Shown in pieces: positions 34,871 to 45,748 of a stretch of 64,000 nucleotides of DNA. Below the pieces are notes generated by a model that worked only from the letters and a program-made list of their open reading frames with translations, had not been told where the DNA came from and made no database searches. The DNA lies in assembly GCA_023376005.1 (NCBI GenBank), contig CM042147.1, forward strand, positions 116,879,948-116,943,947, in the 5' to 3' direction. This DNA is from Doryteuthis pealeii (taxonomy: Eukaryota > Mollusca > Cephalopoda > Myopsida > Loliginidae). The position numbers and the translations under genes are program-made. Position 1 is the stretch's first letter; every line of letters starts with the position of its first letter.

Positions 34871-35079
34871 CTAATTTCCTTTAGCAAATTTTATATTTAA
34901 GTAAAAAAAGGAAAAAAAGCTGTCCAAGGTAAATAACTCTTAAGGATTTATTTGTTATCTCCCCTGGAGAAACTAAAAGTTTTCTAAGGTAAATAACTCT
35001 AAATAAGTTTTGCTTTGGTTATCTCCACATAAATATTTTCTGCTTACACATTATTTAGGTATGTATCTTTCTTCGATGT
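34871..35079. other. Gene-free spacer with a short local duplication
   Basis: 'aaggtaaataactct' occurs twice (about 34926 and 34986). Nothing else was recognised. Confidence 0.5.
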
Positions 35080-35890
35080 TACCCTGTCGACGGAGCTTAG
35101 AATATGCTGACTGTATCATCTACAGAGGGGTAATGAAGGACTATTTGCTCGTAAATTCCTACCATAAAATAAACTGAACCCCCATTTTATGTCCGTGTTT
35201 TTGTATTAAATGTTTTATTTTTCTTGCACCCGTTATTTTACAATACAAAATATATTTTATTTATTTTAATATTCATTTTAATGTGCATATTCAAAAAGTT
35301 TTTATTTTGTGAGAATGTTTAGTTTTAAAGTGGGGGATCATTTTACAATTTAGGCATAAATTGGATCCTCCTTTTATGACTGTAATTTTGTTTTTTCGTC
35401 GACGATGATTAAAATCTGACGTTTTTATTTTAGAGTACCAAAGCCAAAAAGAAAGGAAATAGCAACAAAAAGTAATATTCAACTTTTTACTCGTAAATTC
35501 CTGTCATAAAATTATGCTTGGGCATTTTATCGTAGGAATTTACGAGTAAAAAGTTGAAGTGTAAAAACGAACCCCCACTTTAAAACTAACCATTCTCACA
35601 AAATAAAAACTTTTAGAATATACACATTGAAGTGAATATTAAAATAAATAAAGGAAATATATTTAGTATTGTAACATATCGGGTGCAAGAAAATAAAACA
35701 TTTATTGCAAAAACACGGACATAAAATGGGGGTTCAGTTTATTTTATGGTAGGAATTTACGAGCAAATAGTCCTTCAGTAAGGCCCTCTCCCCCCAAAAA
35801 CGGGTTGTCCTAGGTATAAAACTAAACTGCATCTGGTGACGAGGCTCCAGTTCTGGAACATATAACTGTATGCAGAAAAACAAAACAAAA
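35080..35890 (+). mobile_element. R3 fragment split by a nested foldback element
   Basis: R3 5' sequence 'ctacagaggggtaa' (to 35133) resumes at 35779 with 'taaggccctc' and then 'aggctccagttctgga'. The break carries the M2 foldback element listed next. Confidence 0.7.
35134..35778. mobile_element. Foldback element (family M2), 645 bp, with TAA target duplication
   Basis: Long inverted arms (about 200 bp or more) start TGAAGGACTATTTGCTCG and mirror at the right end. The host R3 sequence GGGGTAA|...|TAAGGCC shows a 3-bp TAA duplication, as in PIF/Harbinger-type insertions. Inner 'acttttt.actcgtaaattcc' segments form a second, inner palindrome near 35490-35560. Confidence 0.82.
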
Positions 35891-35961
35891 GAAACAACAC
35901 AAAACTGCAAATATAAACGTATAATGTACACAATTCCCTAACCTCTAAGACGAGTTGACCT

Positions 35962-36019
<58 letters not shown>

Positions 36020-36164
36020 AAATAGTGAATTTCCTTTTTTTTCTTCCGATTTTGAGTTCAGTTTCTGGCCACTTCTAAAAGTATTTACGGTATTCGAAGG
36101 GGCTTTTATTTCCCCGTAGTCGTTGGCAAATTGTCGGACAAAGAAGAACAAACACAAAAGTAAA
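35891..36164. repeat. (CT)n at 35963-36016 and flanks
   Basis: An uninterrupted (CT)n of more than 50 bp with nondescript flanks. Confidence 0.85.
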
Positions 36165-36830
36165 ATGCAGACACTTGTATTACAAAATTTACAAGGTTTA
36201 CAAAAATCAAGGGTTTACAAAATGGGTTTAACAACAAGGGTTTAACAACAAAAGGGTTTGCAAATTAAATGAAATTCGTGACCATGACTTATCTGTTCTA
36301 AGAAGAGTTCTTGGTGTCGTGGTGATAAAGGTGTTCCGTCGTTGATATGAAAATGGCTCTAAGAAGCTTCTCGGGTCGTTTCTCGTTCTTCAGTCAGTAT
36401 GCTATTATACCAGCCAGAGACAGTATGCTGAAATAAAGCCTTAGAAGTGAGCTGGTTATGTGGGCCCTGTTCAAGTAGATTATTCAGTTCTCAGTATGTT
36501 ATTATAACAGCCAGTGACAGTTTGCTGAAATAATGCCTTAGAAAGTTTGTTGAAGTTTTTTAGGGAACGGTGATACCGCGACTGCCCTTAGTGCGTGCTG
36601 TGATAAGTAGCCCTGTTTTGGGGCTAAGTGAGTGAGAGCGTTTGTTTTTACGTCTCTCGTTGTTAACGGTTCCCTGATAAGTACGTCTGTCCCGGACGAG
36701 AGCCCACAGACAAGCGCTGGGGCTTTGATTCTGGCGCCAATATCCCATTGGCGATTTGTCCCCCTAGTGGCAAGGGAAGATAATTCACATGGAATTTCCG
36801 GCAAATTTCACATAATTTTCCCCGTGTTCT
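36165..36830. repeat. LTR-like region, R5-related
   Basis: It contains 'ggcgccaatatcccattggcg', then 'cccctagtggcaagggaaga', which parallel R5 copies at 17060 and 49840, and a 'gacttatctg' segment shared with 39700-40330. A repeated 'agtatg.tattata.cagcca' block occurs at 36396 and 36494. It may be a solo LTR; ends are not defined. Confidence 0.4.
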
Positions 36831-37252
36831 CTAAATTAACTCTTTGCCCATCAAATTTTCCCCACGGCAGTACCAAATTAATTCAACTGGATCACTATTG
36901 CAAAAGGATCAAGTACCAGTCTCAGAGTTGGTTCAAAGACAAAACAAATAATGTCAGGTGTGTTCACATAGTGATTTTTTCAGTGTAAACAAGTGACACC
37001 TGTGAGATCCGCTGCCAACGGTTTACAGTAGGATCGCAGTTGTGAGAGAGCCGTTGTGAGCGGTTTAAAGTAGACAAAAGGTTAAATACATGTAATCAAC
37101 AACAAAAAACATCTGGTGCTACAGCCGACACACAATTAGCGGAAAATCAAACAGAATGCTCCAGGAAGGAACAGAGATATGCCGTGAAATTCTTGTAGAT
37201 AGAGAAGTGCAGACTGTATAAAAAGAAATGTATGATGTGTTCGGAGAAGTAT
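36831..37252. other. Gene-free stretch, nothing recognised
   Basis: No coding, tRNA-like or inverted-repeat structure was found. Confidence 0.5.
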
Positions 37253-37460
37253 ATTTGGTAATCTGAACATTAGCTACATAAATGAGAGTAATCTCCCCTT
37301 GTTTTTTTTCACTTTGAGAAAGTCTTATGTTTTGGTCGGCCATTTTCATTTCACCGTAAATCAATACTGAAAATACGAATTTAAACGTGTTGTGCTTGCG
37401 CATTATTTGAAATGAACTGAATTGTTATTAAGAACACATTTTATGAAAGTTTTGATCTTG
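37253..37460 (+). mobile_element. Half copy of foldback family M4
   Basis: 'ggtaatctgaacattagcta', 'gttttggtcggccattttca' and 'gcgcattatttgaaatgaac' match the left arm and loop of 41520-41990. The mirrored right arm is absent. Confidence 0.75.
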
Positions 37461-37662
37461 GCCAATGTTTTACCGGAAACTGTTGAAAGAGTTCGTAAAT
37501 ACAAGTGACAATTCTGTGTACGTCTTATACCTTGATAATCCAACAACTCTGCCTATTGTTACTATGAGGAATGTAGGGATGGTGGGATGACGGAGGACCA
37601 AAAGCAAAAAAAGAGAGAAAAAGTGAGTTTGTATGAATTACATTCCTTACTTGTCTCAGTTC

Positions 37663-38231
37663 GGACCAAGTATCCAATAGGCACCCCAAATCATCAACTT
37701 AATGAAAGGTTCATATTTTAACTCATCACCGGTAACTTCGACTTTCAAATATTTGAAAATAAATGAACAGATTATTTTTTGAACTTATATTGTATCTGAG
37801 AAAAACAAATTTTACAATTTTGTGATACTATTTCTGAACAGCATCCTTTTATTTAAATAAACATAAAAAAATATTTTGCAAATAAAAACTGTATTTTTAT
37901 TTAAATAAACATAATTGCATTTCTCTTCTTATTAAGTAAAAACTATTTTAGTATAAAAACATCTTTCGTCTTTTTTTAATATATCAAAAGTGTTGAAAAA
38001 TAATCATAAACTTCTGATTAAAAAGTATTTATTTAAAAACAAATTTTGCTATTGAATTTTGATTTGATTACGTGTACCAACCATCTATTTATTTAATTTA
38101 TTGTAAGTTCAACATCTCCATAAACTTCTGATTAAATTCATTTGTTTACAAAAATTTGGAAGCGGTGACAAGTTAAAATGTGAACCTTTCATTAAGTTGA
38201 TGATTTTGGGTGCCTATTGAATACTTGGTCC
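37663..38231. mobile_element. MITE (family M3), GGACC ends, 8-bp target duplication
   Basis: The ends GGACCAAGTATCCAATAGGC and the mirror of GGACCAAGTATTCAATAGGC continue through 'accaaatcatcaacttaatg' for about 65 bp. The flanks CTCAGTTC and CTCGGTTC match at 7 of 8 bases. The terminal GGACCA and 8-bp duplication link it to M1. The interior is AT-rich and non-coding. Confidence 0.85.
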
Positions 38232-38284
38232 CTCGGTTCTACTATTTGGCGAAGTACTAATATTCTCGGAAAAGGTATTTATTC

Positions 38285-38545
38285 AATTATTCTCCCCGAC
38301 CCCAACTACGGTTAAAATAGTAGTGTAGACTTGGCTTGAGCTTTTCCCGAGACTGGTTGGATAGGCAATGGCTAAATAACCCAGTCTGTCCTACTATTTG
38401 CCCATACCTGGGAGAGTACAGATAGATTCATACCTTTCCCAGGGGAATTAGCGTGAAAGGAAATGCAAACAGCCTCGTCCCGGATTTGATCTCGGGTCAC
38501 TGATTCATTTCCTGTCACCATATCCGTTAGGGCATTACTCATGCA
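38285..38545 (-). mobile_element. SINE-2, diverged antisense copy
   Basis: The body landmarks 'cagtctgtcctactatttgcccata' and 'gattcatacctttccc' and the eroded head 'ggatttgatctcgggtc' are present. Confidence 0.7.
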
Positions 38546-39169
38546 GTCATATGGCAAGTGGGTCTTCTTGCTACTCGTTCCCAGACAGCCGACGAAAGCC
38601 GTTGGTCGTGGTTCCTCTCAAAATGACGAAAGAAGATAATAGTTTATATTTTTATTTTATTGCAATGTGGATTTCATGAAAGAATCGGTCCTTTTATTCG
38701 TGGGTAAGGTCTTCACATTTTAGGAGAGACCCTCTATAAGGAGACAAAAATAATTCTCTTCCCTTGGATTGTGGGCGTGGCTTTCCACGTCACGTGTCCG
38801 TTGGTTGCATGACCATTCAGCCCCTTAAAACTTTCTCTTTGGTCCCCTTTCTTCGAAGGGATAAGACCTATCTATTTTAAGTCCTCGCTCGTTAAGCAAA
38901 AAGGACATGTTTCTCAATTCTGTTCGTAGAACAGAATAGAGATAATTTAGTCTCCAGCTTCGGCATACCATTTATTAAACCTTACCATAAAAACCACTTC
39001 ATCACCCCCGGCCATGGGTTAGATAGTACGACTACTGTTCTTCTACAAGGATGACTTCTTATTTTATTTTGGGCATTTTTCAATAAATATGTCTTGATAA
39101 AAGTTCTCAAATTTTATTATTGAAACAAAGTTCATTCATTATTTAAAAAGTTTATTGAGACATCATCAT
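38546..39169. other. Gene-free stretch, nothing recognised
   Basis: Moderate composition, with no supportable gene or repeat. Confidence 0.5.
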
Positions 39170-39400
39170 CATCATCCTGTCGCGCTGGCAGCGCGGATAT
39201 CCATAACAATCTCTCGCCATCATTCCCTATCACTCTTTGCCCCCTGGAGGTCCTCTGCGCAGCGTCCAGTATCTGTGCAGAGCTGATCTATGTACGTCAT
39301 TGCTGGGCAACCCACTCTGGTGCGCCTATGTGTTGGCTTCCACAGAAAAACGTTACTTATGAGTTCTTCCTTGCTTCTCCAGTAGTGCATACTTATTGTA
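39170..39400 (+). repeat. R1 single diverged copy
   Basis: A '(atc)n' start, then 'ccctatcactctttgccccc', 'gcgtccagtatctg' and 'ttacttatgagttcttcctt' follow R1 order. Confidence 0.65.
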
Positions 39401-40334
39401 AAATGCTCCAAATAATTTATTGTAAAAGAAAATTATGTAAGAATTCAGATGGAAAACAAGTTTATTTTTCCAAAAAAGCTGATCAAAAGACGAACGAAAA
39501 AAGACTGCTAAATAGAAGGGAGCATTCCTTAAAAAAAAAAAAAGCTGAAAATTCAGGAGTGCGTGTCCCGAAGATAATCCAATACATTGACATGTTGATT
39601 ACAATTTTCATTCCCCTACCACGCACCCATCACCCCGTGTTTGTTAACGTGTAATCAGTCTCGAATTCAAGGTGTTTCATCACATCTAAAAAAAAAAAAA
39701 TTTTTTTAAATTACACTTTCCTAGAAAAAAACCAAGTGTGTCATCATTTCATAGACCGCCTTGTATAGGAAATAAAGTGCTAAATACCAAGACAGAGTAA
39801 AGGTATGGGTAACGAACACAACAAGGCTTATAAAAAGGAAATGCTTTATCAAACAAGAATGTGTAACATACAATATATAAAACAATGTGTAACTTGTGAT
39901 ACAAATGTGTGTATTTACAAATGTGTTACAATAGAATAATTCAGTAATAGTATGGTTGGATTGCAAGATAATGCTTGCGTGACTTATCTGTCCAGGTAGG
40001 AATGTCTTGCTAGCTTCATTTGTTTGACTATACGCATCACCGGCCCTTCCAAGCTGTTTCAAATTCCCATCGTTCCTCAACGTCTATGCTGTGGAAAAAA
40101 CACACGTCGACCCTCGACGGGAGTCATAGTGGAAGAGGCTGATTTGAAGGTATCAGCCCTCGAAATTGGCGGCCAAACTGAGCCTCGTAACGTGTGCTCT
40201 GATTGGTCGCTGACAAAGGCCCTTAGCCAATCGCATGAGGTTTCTCATCAGTTTATGGCTAAGAGACCCTTGGGCTCTGTTTGGCAATGGTCAAAGGGAG
40301 GTTACTGTGTAGGTAATATTATTTTCTACACTTG
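39401..40334. repeat. Unclassified, LTR-like from about 39700
   Basis: From about 39721 the sequence parallels the layout of 36165-36830 ('tgcttgcgtgacttatctg') and ends in a relatively GC-rich segment with 'ccaatcgcatgagg'. It may be a solo LTR. No open frame with a recognised domain. Confidence 0.35.
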
Positions 40335-40600
40335 TCAGCTGGAACTGGAGAATATACCGCCATCACCTGTTGGCCGTGGGTAGCGATCAGTAATGCTGGG
40401 TGGTCTGTTATCCGGGTAATAAGCGGTCCTTTGACACGAAAGACGCCACTTCGACACTTATTTGGGCTAGACGGTCGGTTGGAGAGGCCTCATCCGATCA
40501 ATCGGCTGGTCATATCAAACCCTAGCAACTATGTGACTGTATCGACCGTATTCTTCAAATTGCTCTTATGGCAAACACCAAACCCTTTTTATTATGTAGG
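40335..40600 (+). mobile_element. R3 5' half, diverged
   Basis: 'cacctgttggccgtgggtag', 'ttgggctagacgg' and 'catccgatcaatcggctgg' match R3. Confidence 0.7.
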
Positions 40601-40669
40601 TGCTAGAAAGTGGTGACAACAGTTTATTAATACAAATTAAGTTAAGGAAAATTATTCCTTCAACACATC

Positions 40670-40708
<39 letters not shown>

Positions 40709-40711
<3 letters not shown>

Positions 40712-41312
40712 TATTATAATGGAGATTGTGTGTTTTTCTGTCTGTAACCGAAACTATATTACTAATCGAGTCACAATTAACATAGTTATTTACATCACAT
40801 TCTCCATGATTTTATTTATATTTAAACCTCAATTATTAATAAAATTGCTTCGCCTTTTTATTAGTGTTGTCCATATCTACATACTGATAACATGCTATTG
40901 TATTTATATATACAACAAAATAGCGGTTTGCAGTGTGAACGGGAAGGCTAATTTGCATATTGATATTAAAAATGTGATTTTATTAAATATGTGCTTAGTA
41001 TTATTGATTTCTAATTGTTTGGTTTTATTTTAATGAATATAAGCAAAAATCTCTTCAATGAATCTTAAATAAAATCCATTAACAAGAAAAAATAACTGTC
41101 ATTTTATTCTTTATTTCCTAATTTAACTAAATAGTTAAATAAGTAAAATTCAGCAATGAAAGACGGCAGTGATGGAAGAGTAAGTTTCATTTCTATTTTT
41201 CTATTATACCCCCTCTCTGTTATATATCTTTTTGTCTGCCTCTAATTTAATACGATATTTCATTACATTAAAACTTAAATACTTGCACCCGGAGGGTGCA
41301 TATATTTGCTAG
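40709..41312 (+). mobile_element. Non-autonomous Helitron (family H1), sense copy
   Basis: It starts TCTTATTATAATGGAGATTG after A and ends with hairpin GCACCC-GGA-GGGTGC, nine bases, CTAG, then T. It sits inside a (TA)n tract (40674-40708 left, 41313-41319 right), giving the A|T target. It matches 23770-24420 end to end in reverse orientation. Confidence 0.8.
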
Positions 41313-41319
41313 TATATAT

Positions 41320-41519
41320 AATATTGGCATTGAATAGCCCACTAAGGTTGATATGCCATGAAACCAACCAACCATCATTTCCTAGTATAATTTTCCTTAT
41401 TTTGCCGCCAAAATCTAATGGATCTGGGACCAGCTATCTCTTCCCTTAGACAGTAGATGCTTGGTATTTAAAGAGAATATACATAATATATTTTACACCT
41501 ACCCCAAATGGTAATCTGA
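41320..41519. other. R3-type tail and spacer
   Basis: 'gttgatatgccatgaaaccaa' near 41350 is the R3 tail; the rest was not recognised. Confidence 0.5.
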
Positions 41520-41990
41520 ACCCGGAATATATTTTTTTGTTCGGCAGTTGGGGGTAATCTGAACATTAGCTACATAAATAAGAGTAAAATCCCATTGTTT
41601 ATTTCACTTTGAGGAAGCCATATGTTTTGGTCGGCCATTTTCATTTCACCGTAATTCTACACTGAAAATACGAATTTGTTCGAATCATTACAACTGCATG
41701 TTTTTAACACGAAAATATCATAAAATGTGTTCTTAATTGTGCTTGTGCATTATTTGAAATGAACTTAATTGTTATCAAGAAGACATTTTATGATATTTTC
41801 GTGTTAAAATATGCAGTTGTATTGATTCGAAAAAATTCGTATTTTCAGTGTAGATTTACGGTGAAATGAAAATGGTCAACCAAAACATATGGCTTCCTCA
41901 AAGTGAAAGAAACAAAGGGCGGTTACTCTCATTCATGTAGCTAATGTTCAGATTATCACCCAACTGCTGAACCAAAATATATATTCCGAA
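41520..41990. mobile_element. Foldback element (family M4)
   Basis: Near-perfect inverted arms of about 200 bp: 'ggtaatctgaacattagcta', 'cggccattttcatttcaccg' and 'ctgaaaatacgaatttgttc' on the left are mirrored on the right. The outer parts 'gttcggcagttgggg' also pair. The centre is 'cttgtgcattatttgaaatg'. A half copy is at 37253. Confidence 0.88.
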
Positions 41991-42158
41991 TTCCCCAAAA
42001 GAATTTACGACTGACACACAAGTAAGTAATTAAAAACAAAGAAATAACCAAAAAATATTTATGTACACATACAAAATTAATACACACATGAAAACATATT
42101 TGTAAATTATTGATTTATACATAAAATATGGTTGGTCTATTTTAGACGATGGCGTAGT

Positions 42159-42162
<4 letters not shown>

Positions 42163-42236
<74 letters not shown>
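42163..42236. repeat. (CT)n, about 70 bp
   Basis: A pure dinucleotide run. Confidence 0.97.
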
Positions 42237-42240
<4 letters not shown>

Positions 42241-42559
42241 GCTACGTGAGTGGCTGAACAGCCCAATACTCGAATGGCAGTCTCTGGTCAATGTCTGCAA
42301 ACAAAAGGTGATGCTATCTGTAGGTGTTGGGGGTGCTGCTGTTTCTCCTTTCTTTTAGCTCTCTTTTCTGTGACAGCTTTTTCCTCTCTTCTTCACTTCT
42401 TTTTGTCCCTTGTTTGTACAAGCCTTCCACGTGTCTATGCCGATGCGGCATGTCTTCGGGTCTCTTTTGCAGACATAAAATATATAAATGCATAAAAAGA
42501 CAACGTCTGTTCAATTCAATCCCCTTTTACATGTTTTTGTTTGCAGGTTTTATTTATAA
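42237..42559. other. Gene-free stretch, nothing recognised
   Basis: No gene or repeat structure was seen. Confidence 0.5.
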
Positions 42560-42950
42560 CTAGCAGAGCTATCCGGCGTTGTCCAGGATTTTAAAAATCA
42601 AAAATAAATATCTTATGTATATTTCTATGTAGACTAGAAGCGGCTACCCAGCATCAATTGTGTATGTGTGTGTGGGGGGGAGGTTAACCATGGAGTATTG
42701 TTCTGTTTACTTTTGAGATTTACAAATGCTGGATATTTTTAAGTAGAATTTCAATGCTAATTCTATGTATATTTTAACTTTTAAATATCTTCGAATATAA
42801 ATTAAATCTTCATAATTTTTACACAAAAAGCAAGAACCGGTGATATTTAATATGTACATATATATATTTATCTATTTGTTAATTGTTCTATTTACGTAGT
42901 TTCATCCGGACATACATACACACCAACTGTCCTTTATATATGTATAGATT
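42560..42950 (-). mobile_element. Helitron-like family H2, two nested 3' ends
   Basis: The - strand ends CTAG at 42562 ('ctagcagagctatccggcg') and again near 42634 ('ctagaagcggctacccagc'), each beside a decayed hairpin. The body shares 'taaattaaatcttcataatt' and 'ggacatacatacacaccaac' with 13600-14645. Confidence 0.45.
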
Positions 42951-43379
42951 AATAAAAAATCACTTTTCTATACATTTGCTTTATTATATTTTACTAGTAC
43001 TAAATAAAAAACATCCTCCGGGCGATGTAAAAATAGATTTTTTGACCATATTGCCTGAGGGGTGGGAGTTAAAAATTCAATGTCAGCGAGTTTGTACCCT
43101 AAGTAAGTAAAATCATCAAATTCATTAAAGGATTAAAAAATAAAACAATTTGAAATGTAAACTTTAAATATCTATTAAAATAAAACAAACAATATATAGA
43201 TATATAATACCAGTCATGTATTTATTAAAACTTGTTTTAAAAAACAATGAGGACTGTCTAATGTTGCATGTTCACATTTTGAGTGTATTTATTTTATGTT
43301 ATGACGATTTTGGGTAATGTGACGAAAGCAGTGACGTAATTTTTGTTACAGACAAAAACCGGAAGCGAATCTCCATTAT
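42951..43379. other. Gene-free AT-rich stretch
   Basis: Nothing recognised. Confidence 0.5.
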
Positions 43380-43743
43380 TAATGGATTGTTTATATGTTC
43401 TTGTTTTTTAAGTTGTTTATTTCTATTATTCTTTTTGTTTGTATTTTGTTTTTTTTATTTGTTTTTTTTTATTTGCTTTGCTTTTTATTATATTTAATCC
43501 TTTATTAATTTGTTTTATATTTTTTTAAATAATTTTCAGTCATATCATTGATTTTATTACATTATTACATTTTTATTTAGCTTTTCTCCTAGAAAATGAG
43601 CAAAGATCTCTCGAGCAAAAATAGGATGTGGATTTTATCAAACTTTGGTATTTGCTGGTTTCCACCAATTTTCCTTTATAAAAAGACGAGTTCTCAGTCG
43701 TTGTACAAACATTCAGACAGACAGACAGAAATTCAGAATCTTT

Positions 43744-43797
<54 letters not shown>
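43380..43797 (+). repeat. R6 repeat copy 2, ending in (GACA)n and (TA)n
   Basis: It shares the T-rich block and 'gtcgttgtacaaacattcag' with 34107-34456, then has 'acagacagacag' and (TA)n at 43749-43797. Confidence 0.65.
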
Positions 43798-43800
<3 letters not shown>

Positions 43801-44283
43801 TGACTTCTGATTTAGGTCGGAAAATTAAAACAGAAAGTTTTTTGGTGGTACCCAAAGACAGTTTAACTACAGTCTATGAATTAACATTTTGTGAATTGGG
43901 TTACGGTTTTAGGGGATTAAGGTTGTTTTTAATTACTTATTGTTTAAAAAAATAAACAACTAAAAACCCAATTACTATACATTTAATATTGATAAATATT
44001 TTGTTTAACTAAGTTTAATTGAAATTATACATTGCAATACTAACACAAACAGCTGTCTCAATAATAGATTCAATAATTAATTCCAATGGTTGATTAAATG
44101 TATAGTAATTTGGGTTTTTTGTTGTTTATTTTTTTAAGCAATACGTAATTAAGAACAACCTTAATCCCTTAAAAACGTAACCCAATTCGCAAAATGTTAA
44201 TTCAGAGACTGTAGTTAAACTGTCATTGGGGATCACCAAAAAACTTTCCGTTTTAATTTTCCGACCTAAATCAGAAGTCAGCC
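43798..44283. mobile_element. Foldback element (family M5)
   Basis: The arms GGCTGACTTCTGATTTAGGT and its mirror ACCTAAATCAGAAGTCAGCC extend inward about 180 bp ('attgggttacggttttaggg' and 'aaaaacccaattactataca' are also mirrored). The left end abuts a (TA)n tract. No transposase is present. Confidence 0.88.
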
Positions 44284-44532
44284 CTCTATAATGATCCCGG
44301 ATTATATATTCCTATTTTTATTAGATAGGAGACGCAATTGGGGCGTGTTACCTCTGTCAAGACTGGAGAGTAAAAGAGATTGTGATTTGATCATATTCAC
44401 TTTTGTAAGGCTGCTCGCTACACCGCCTGGCATCTACTGGCAGATTCGGTAGGTAATTACCTCTCATGTCCCCTATTATTCGAAATATATCATCCCAACA
44501 CGCCTAAATCCAACTTTTATGGAATAAATATT
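44284..44532. other. Spacer, nothing recognised
   Basis: Non-repetitive sequence without gene features. Confidence 0.45.
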
Positions 44533-44822
44533 TACCAACCCCTTCGCATGAGTAGGATGCGACACAAGGTCAATTTTTTTTAAAGTGGAGTTAATCATGT
44601 TTAAATTTAGAGTTTTCTTTCTCCTAGACTGGTCACCGAACCAATGTTAAAGAACCCAATCTGTCCTTCTATTTACACATAGCTAGAAGGAGTATAGTTG
44701 GATGCATACCTTTCCCAGGAGTATTAGCGCTACGTGAAAATGCAAATAGCCTCGTTCATGATTTGAACTCTTTTCGCCGTGTCCATTTCCTATGACGATA
44801 ACCAATATACCACGCATCTCCA
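44533..44822 (-). mobile_element. SINE-2, antisense
   Basis: Body plus a tRNA-like head at the right end ('gatttgaactcttttcgccg', 'aaccaatataccacgcatc'). Confidence 0.8.
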
Positions 44823-44917
44823 AATACCTTTAGGGTATAAATTCGCTGTTTTCTTTTTTATTTGTTTTTTTTTGGGGGGGGGCAGTGCGTCCTATGCGCA
44901 GCAAATTACAGTAAATG

Positions 44918-45199
44918 ATGGTGCGTGGTATAATGGTTACCGTTGTAGAAAACAGGCACGGCGAGATGAGTTCAAATCCTGGATGAGGCTCTTTGCATTT
45001 CGCATAGCGCTAATACACTTGGGAAAGGTATGATCCAATTATGTTCCTTCCCACTATACATAAATAGTAGGGAAGACTGTGCTATTTAACCGTGGTTAGG
45101 CAACCAGTATAGGGAAAAAAAAACCCTGAATTCAACCCTGTTAGACGCCGCTTAAGAAATTGACCTTATGTCGTATCCTACTCGTAAGGAGGGTTTGTA
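44918..45199 (+). mobile_element. SINE-2, sense, head-to-head with its neighbour
   Basis: The head 'gtgcgtggtataatggttac' (box A) and 'gagttcaaatcctgga' (box B) is followed by the full body ending 'ctcgtaaggagggtt'. It faces the 44533-44822 copy about 95 bp away, making an inverted repeat. Confidence 0.85.
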
Positions 45200-45472
45200 A
45201 TTATATATACTAATGAATTGGTTAGCAACACGAGGTACTTACTAATGTAGCGATTGTATTTCCTTGTTTTGGTGGGTTAAAGATTGGCAAAATGTTATTT
45301 TCCCTTGCCGCCAGGGTTTGCCTCTAAGAGCCGTTGCAACCTGTCTATTTAAACACAGTCCCGGGAAAACTCACTCTCTTTTTCATCAGGGATCTCCAGA
45401 TATGGATTAGACAAGTTGTGTCTCTGTCCACTAAGATTTGGGGTGTCTTTTCCCTAACTATATATATTTATC
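45200..45472. other. Spacer, nothing recognised
   Basis: No gene features. Confidence 0.45.
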
Positions 45473-45748
45473 AACCCCTCCGCACGAGCAGGATGTGACA
45501 CAAGGTCAATTTTTTAAGCGGAGTTCAGCAGGTTTGAATTCAGAGTTTTCCTTCTCCTAGACCGATTGTCTAACCAAGGTTAAAGAGCCCAGTCTGCCCT
45601 ACTATTTACCCATAGCTGGAGGGAGAGTAGGATTCATACCTTTCCCAAGGATATTAGCACTAAATGAAATGCAATTATCACATCCAGGATTTGAACTCGG
45701 GGCGACGAGTCCATTTCCCATGACTTTAACCATTACACCACGCGCTTC
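45473..45748 (-). mobile_element. SINE-2, antisense, best preserved head
   Basis: The - strand head reads 'gcgcgtggtgtaatggttaa', then 'gccccgagttcaaatcctgg', with box B GTTCAAATCC intact. Confidence 0.87.

Noticed and set aside
42237..42563. Ser/Leu/Phe-rich open frames as a secreted peptide gene
   Set aside because: No splice or polyadenylation context and no recognisable family; adjacent to (CT)n.
45670..45748. Functional tRNA gene on the - strand
   Set aside because: Part of SINE-2, with at least six copies in the window; no proper acceptor stem.
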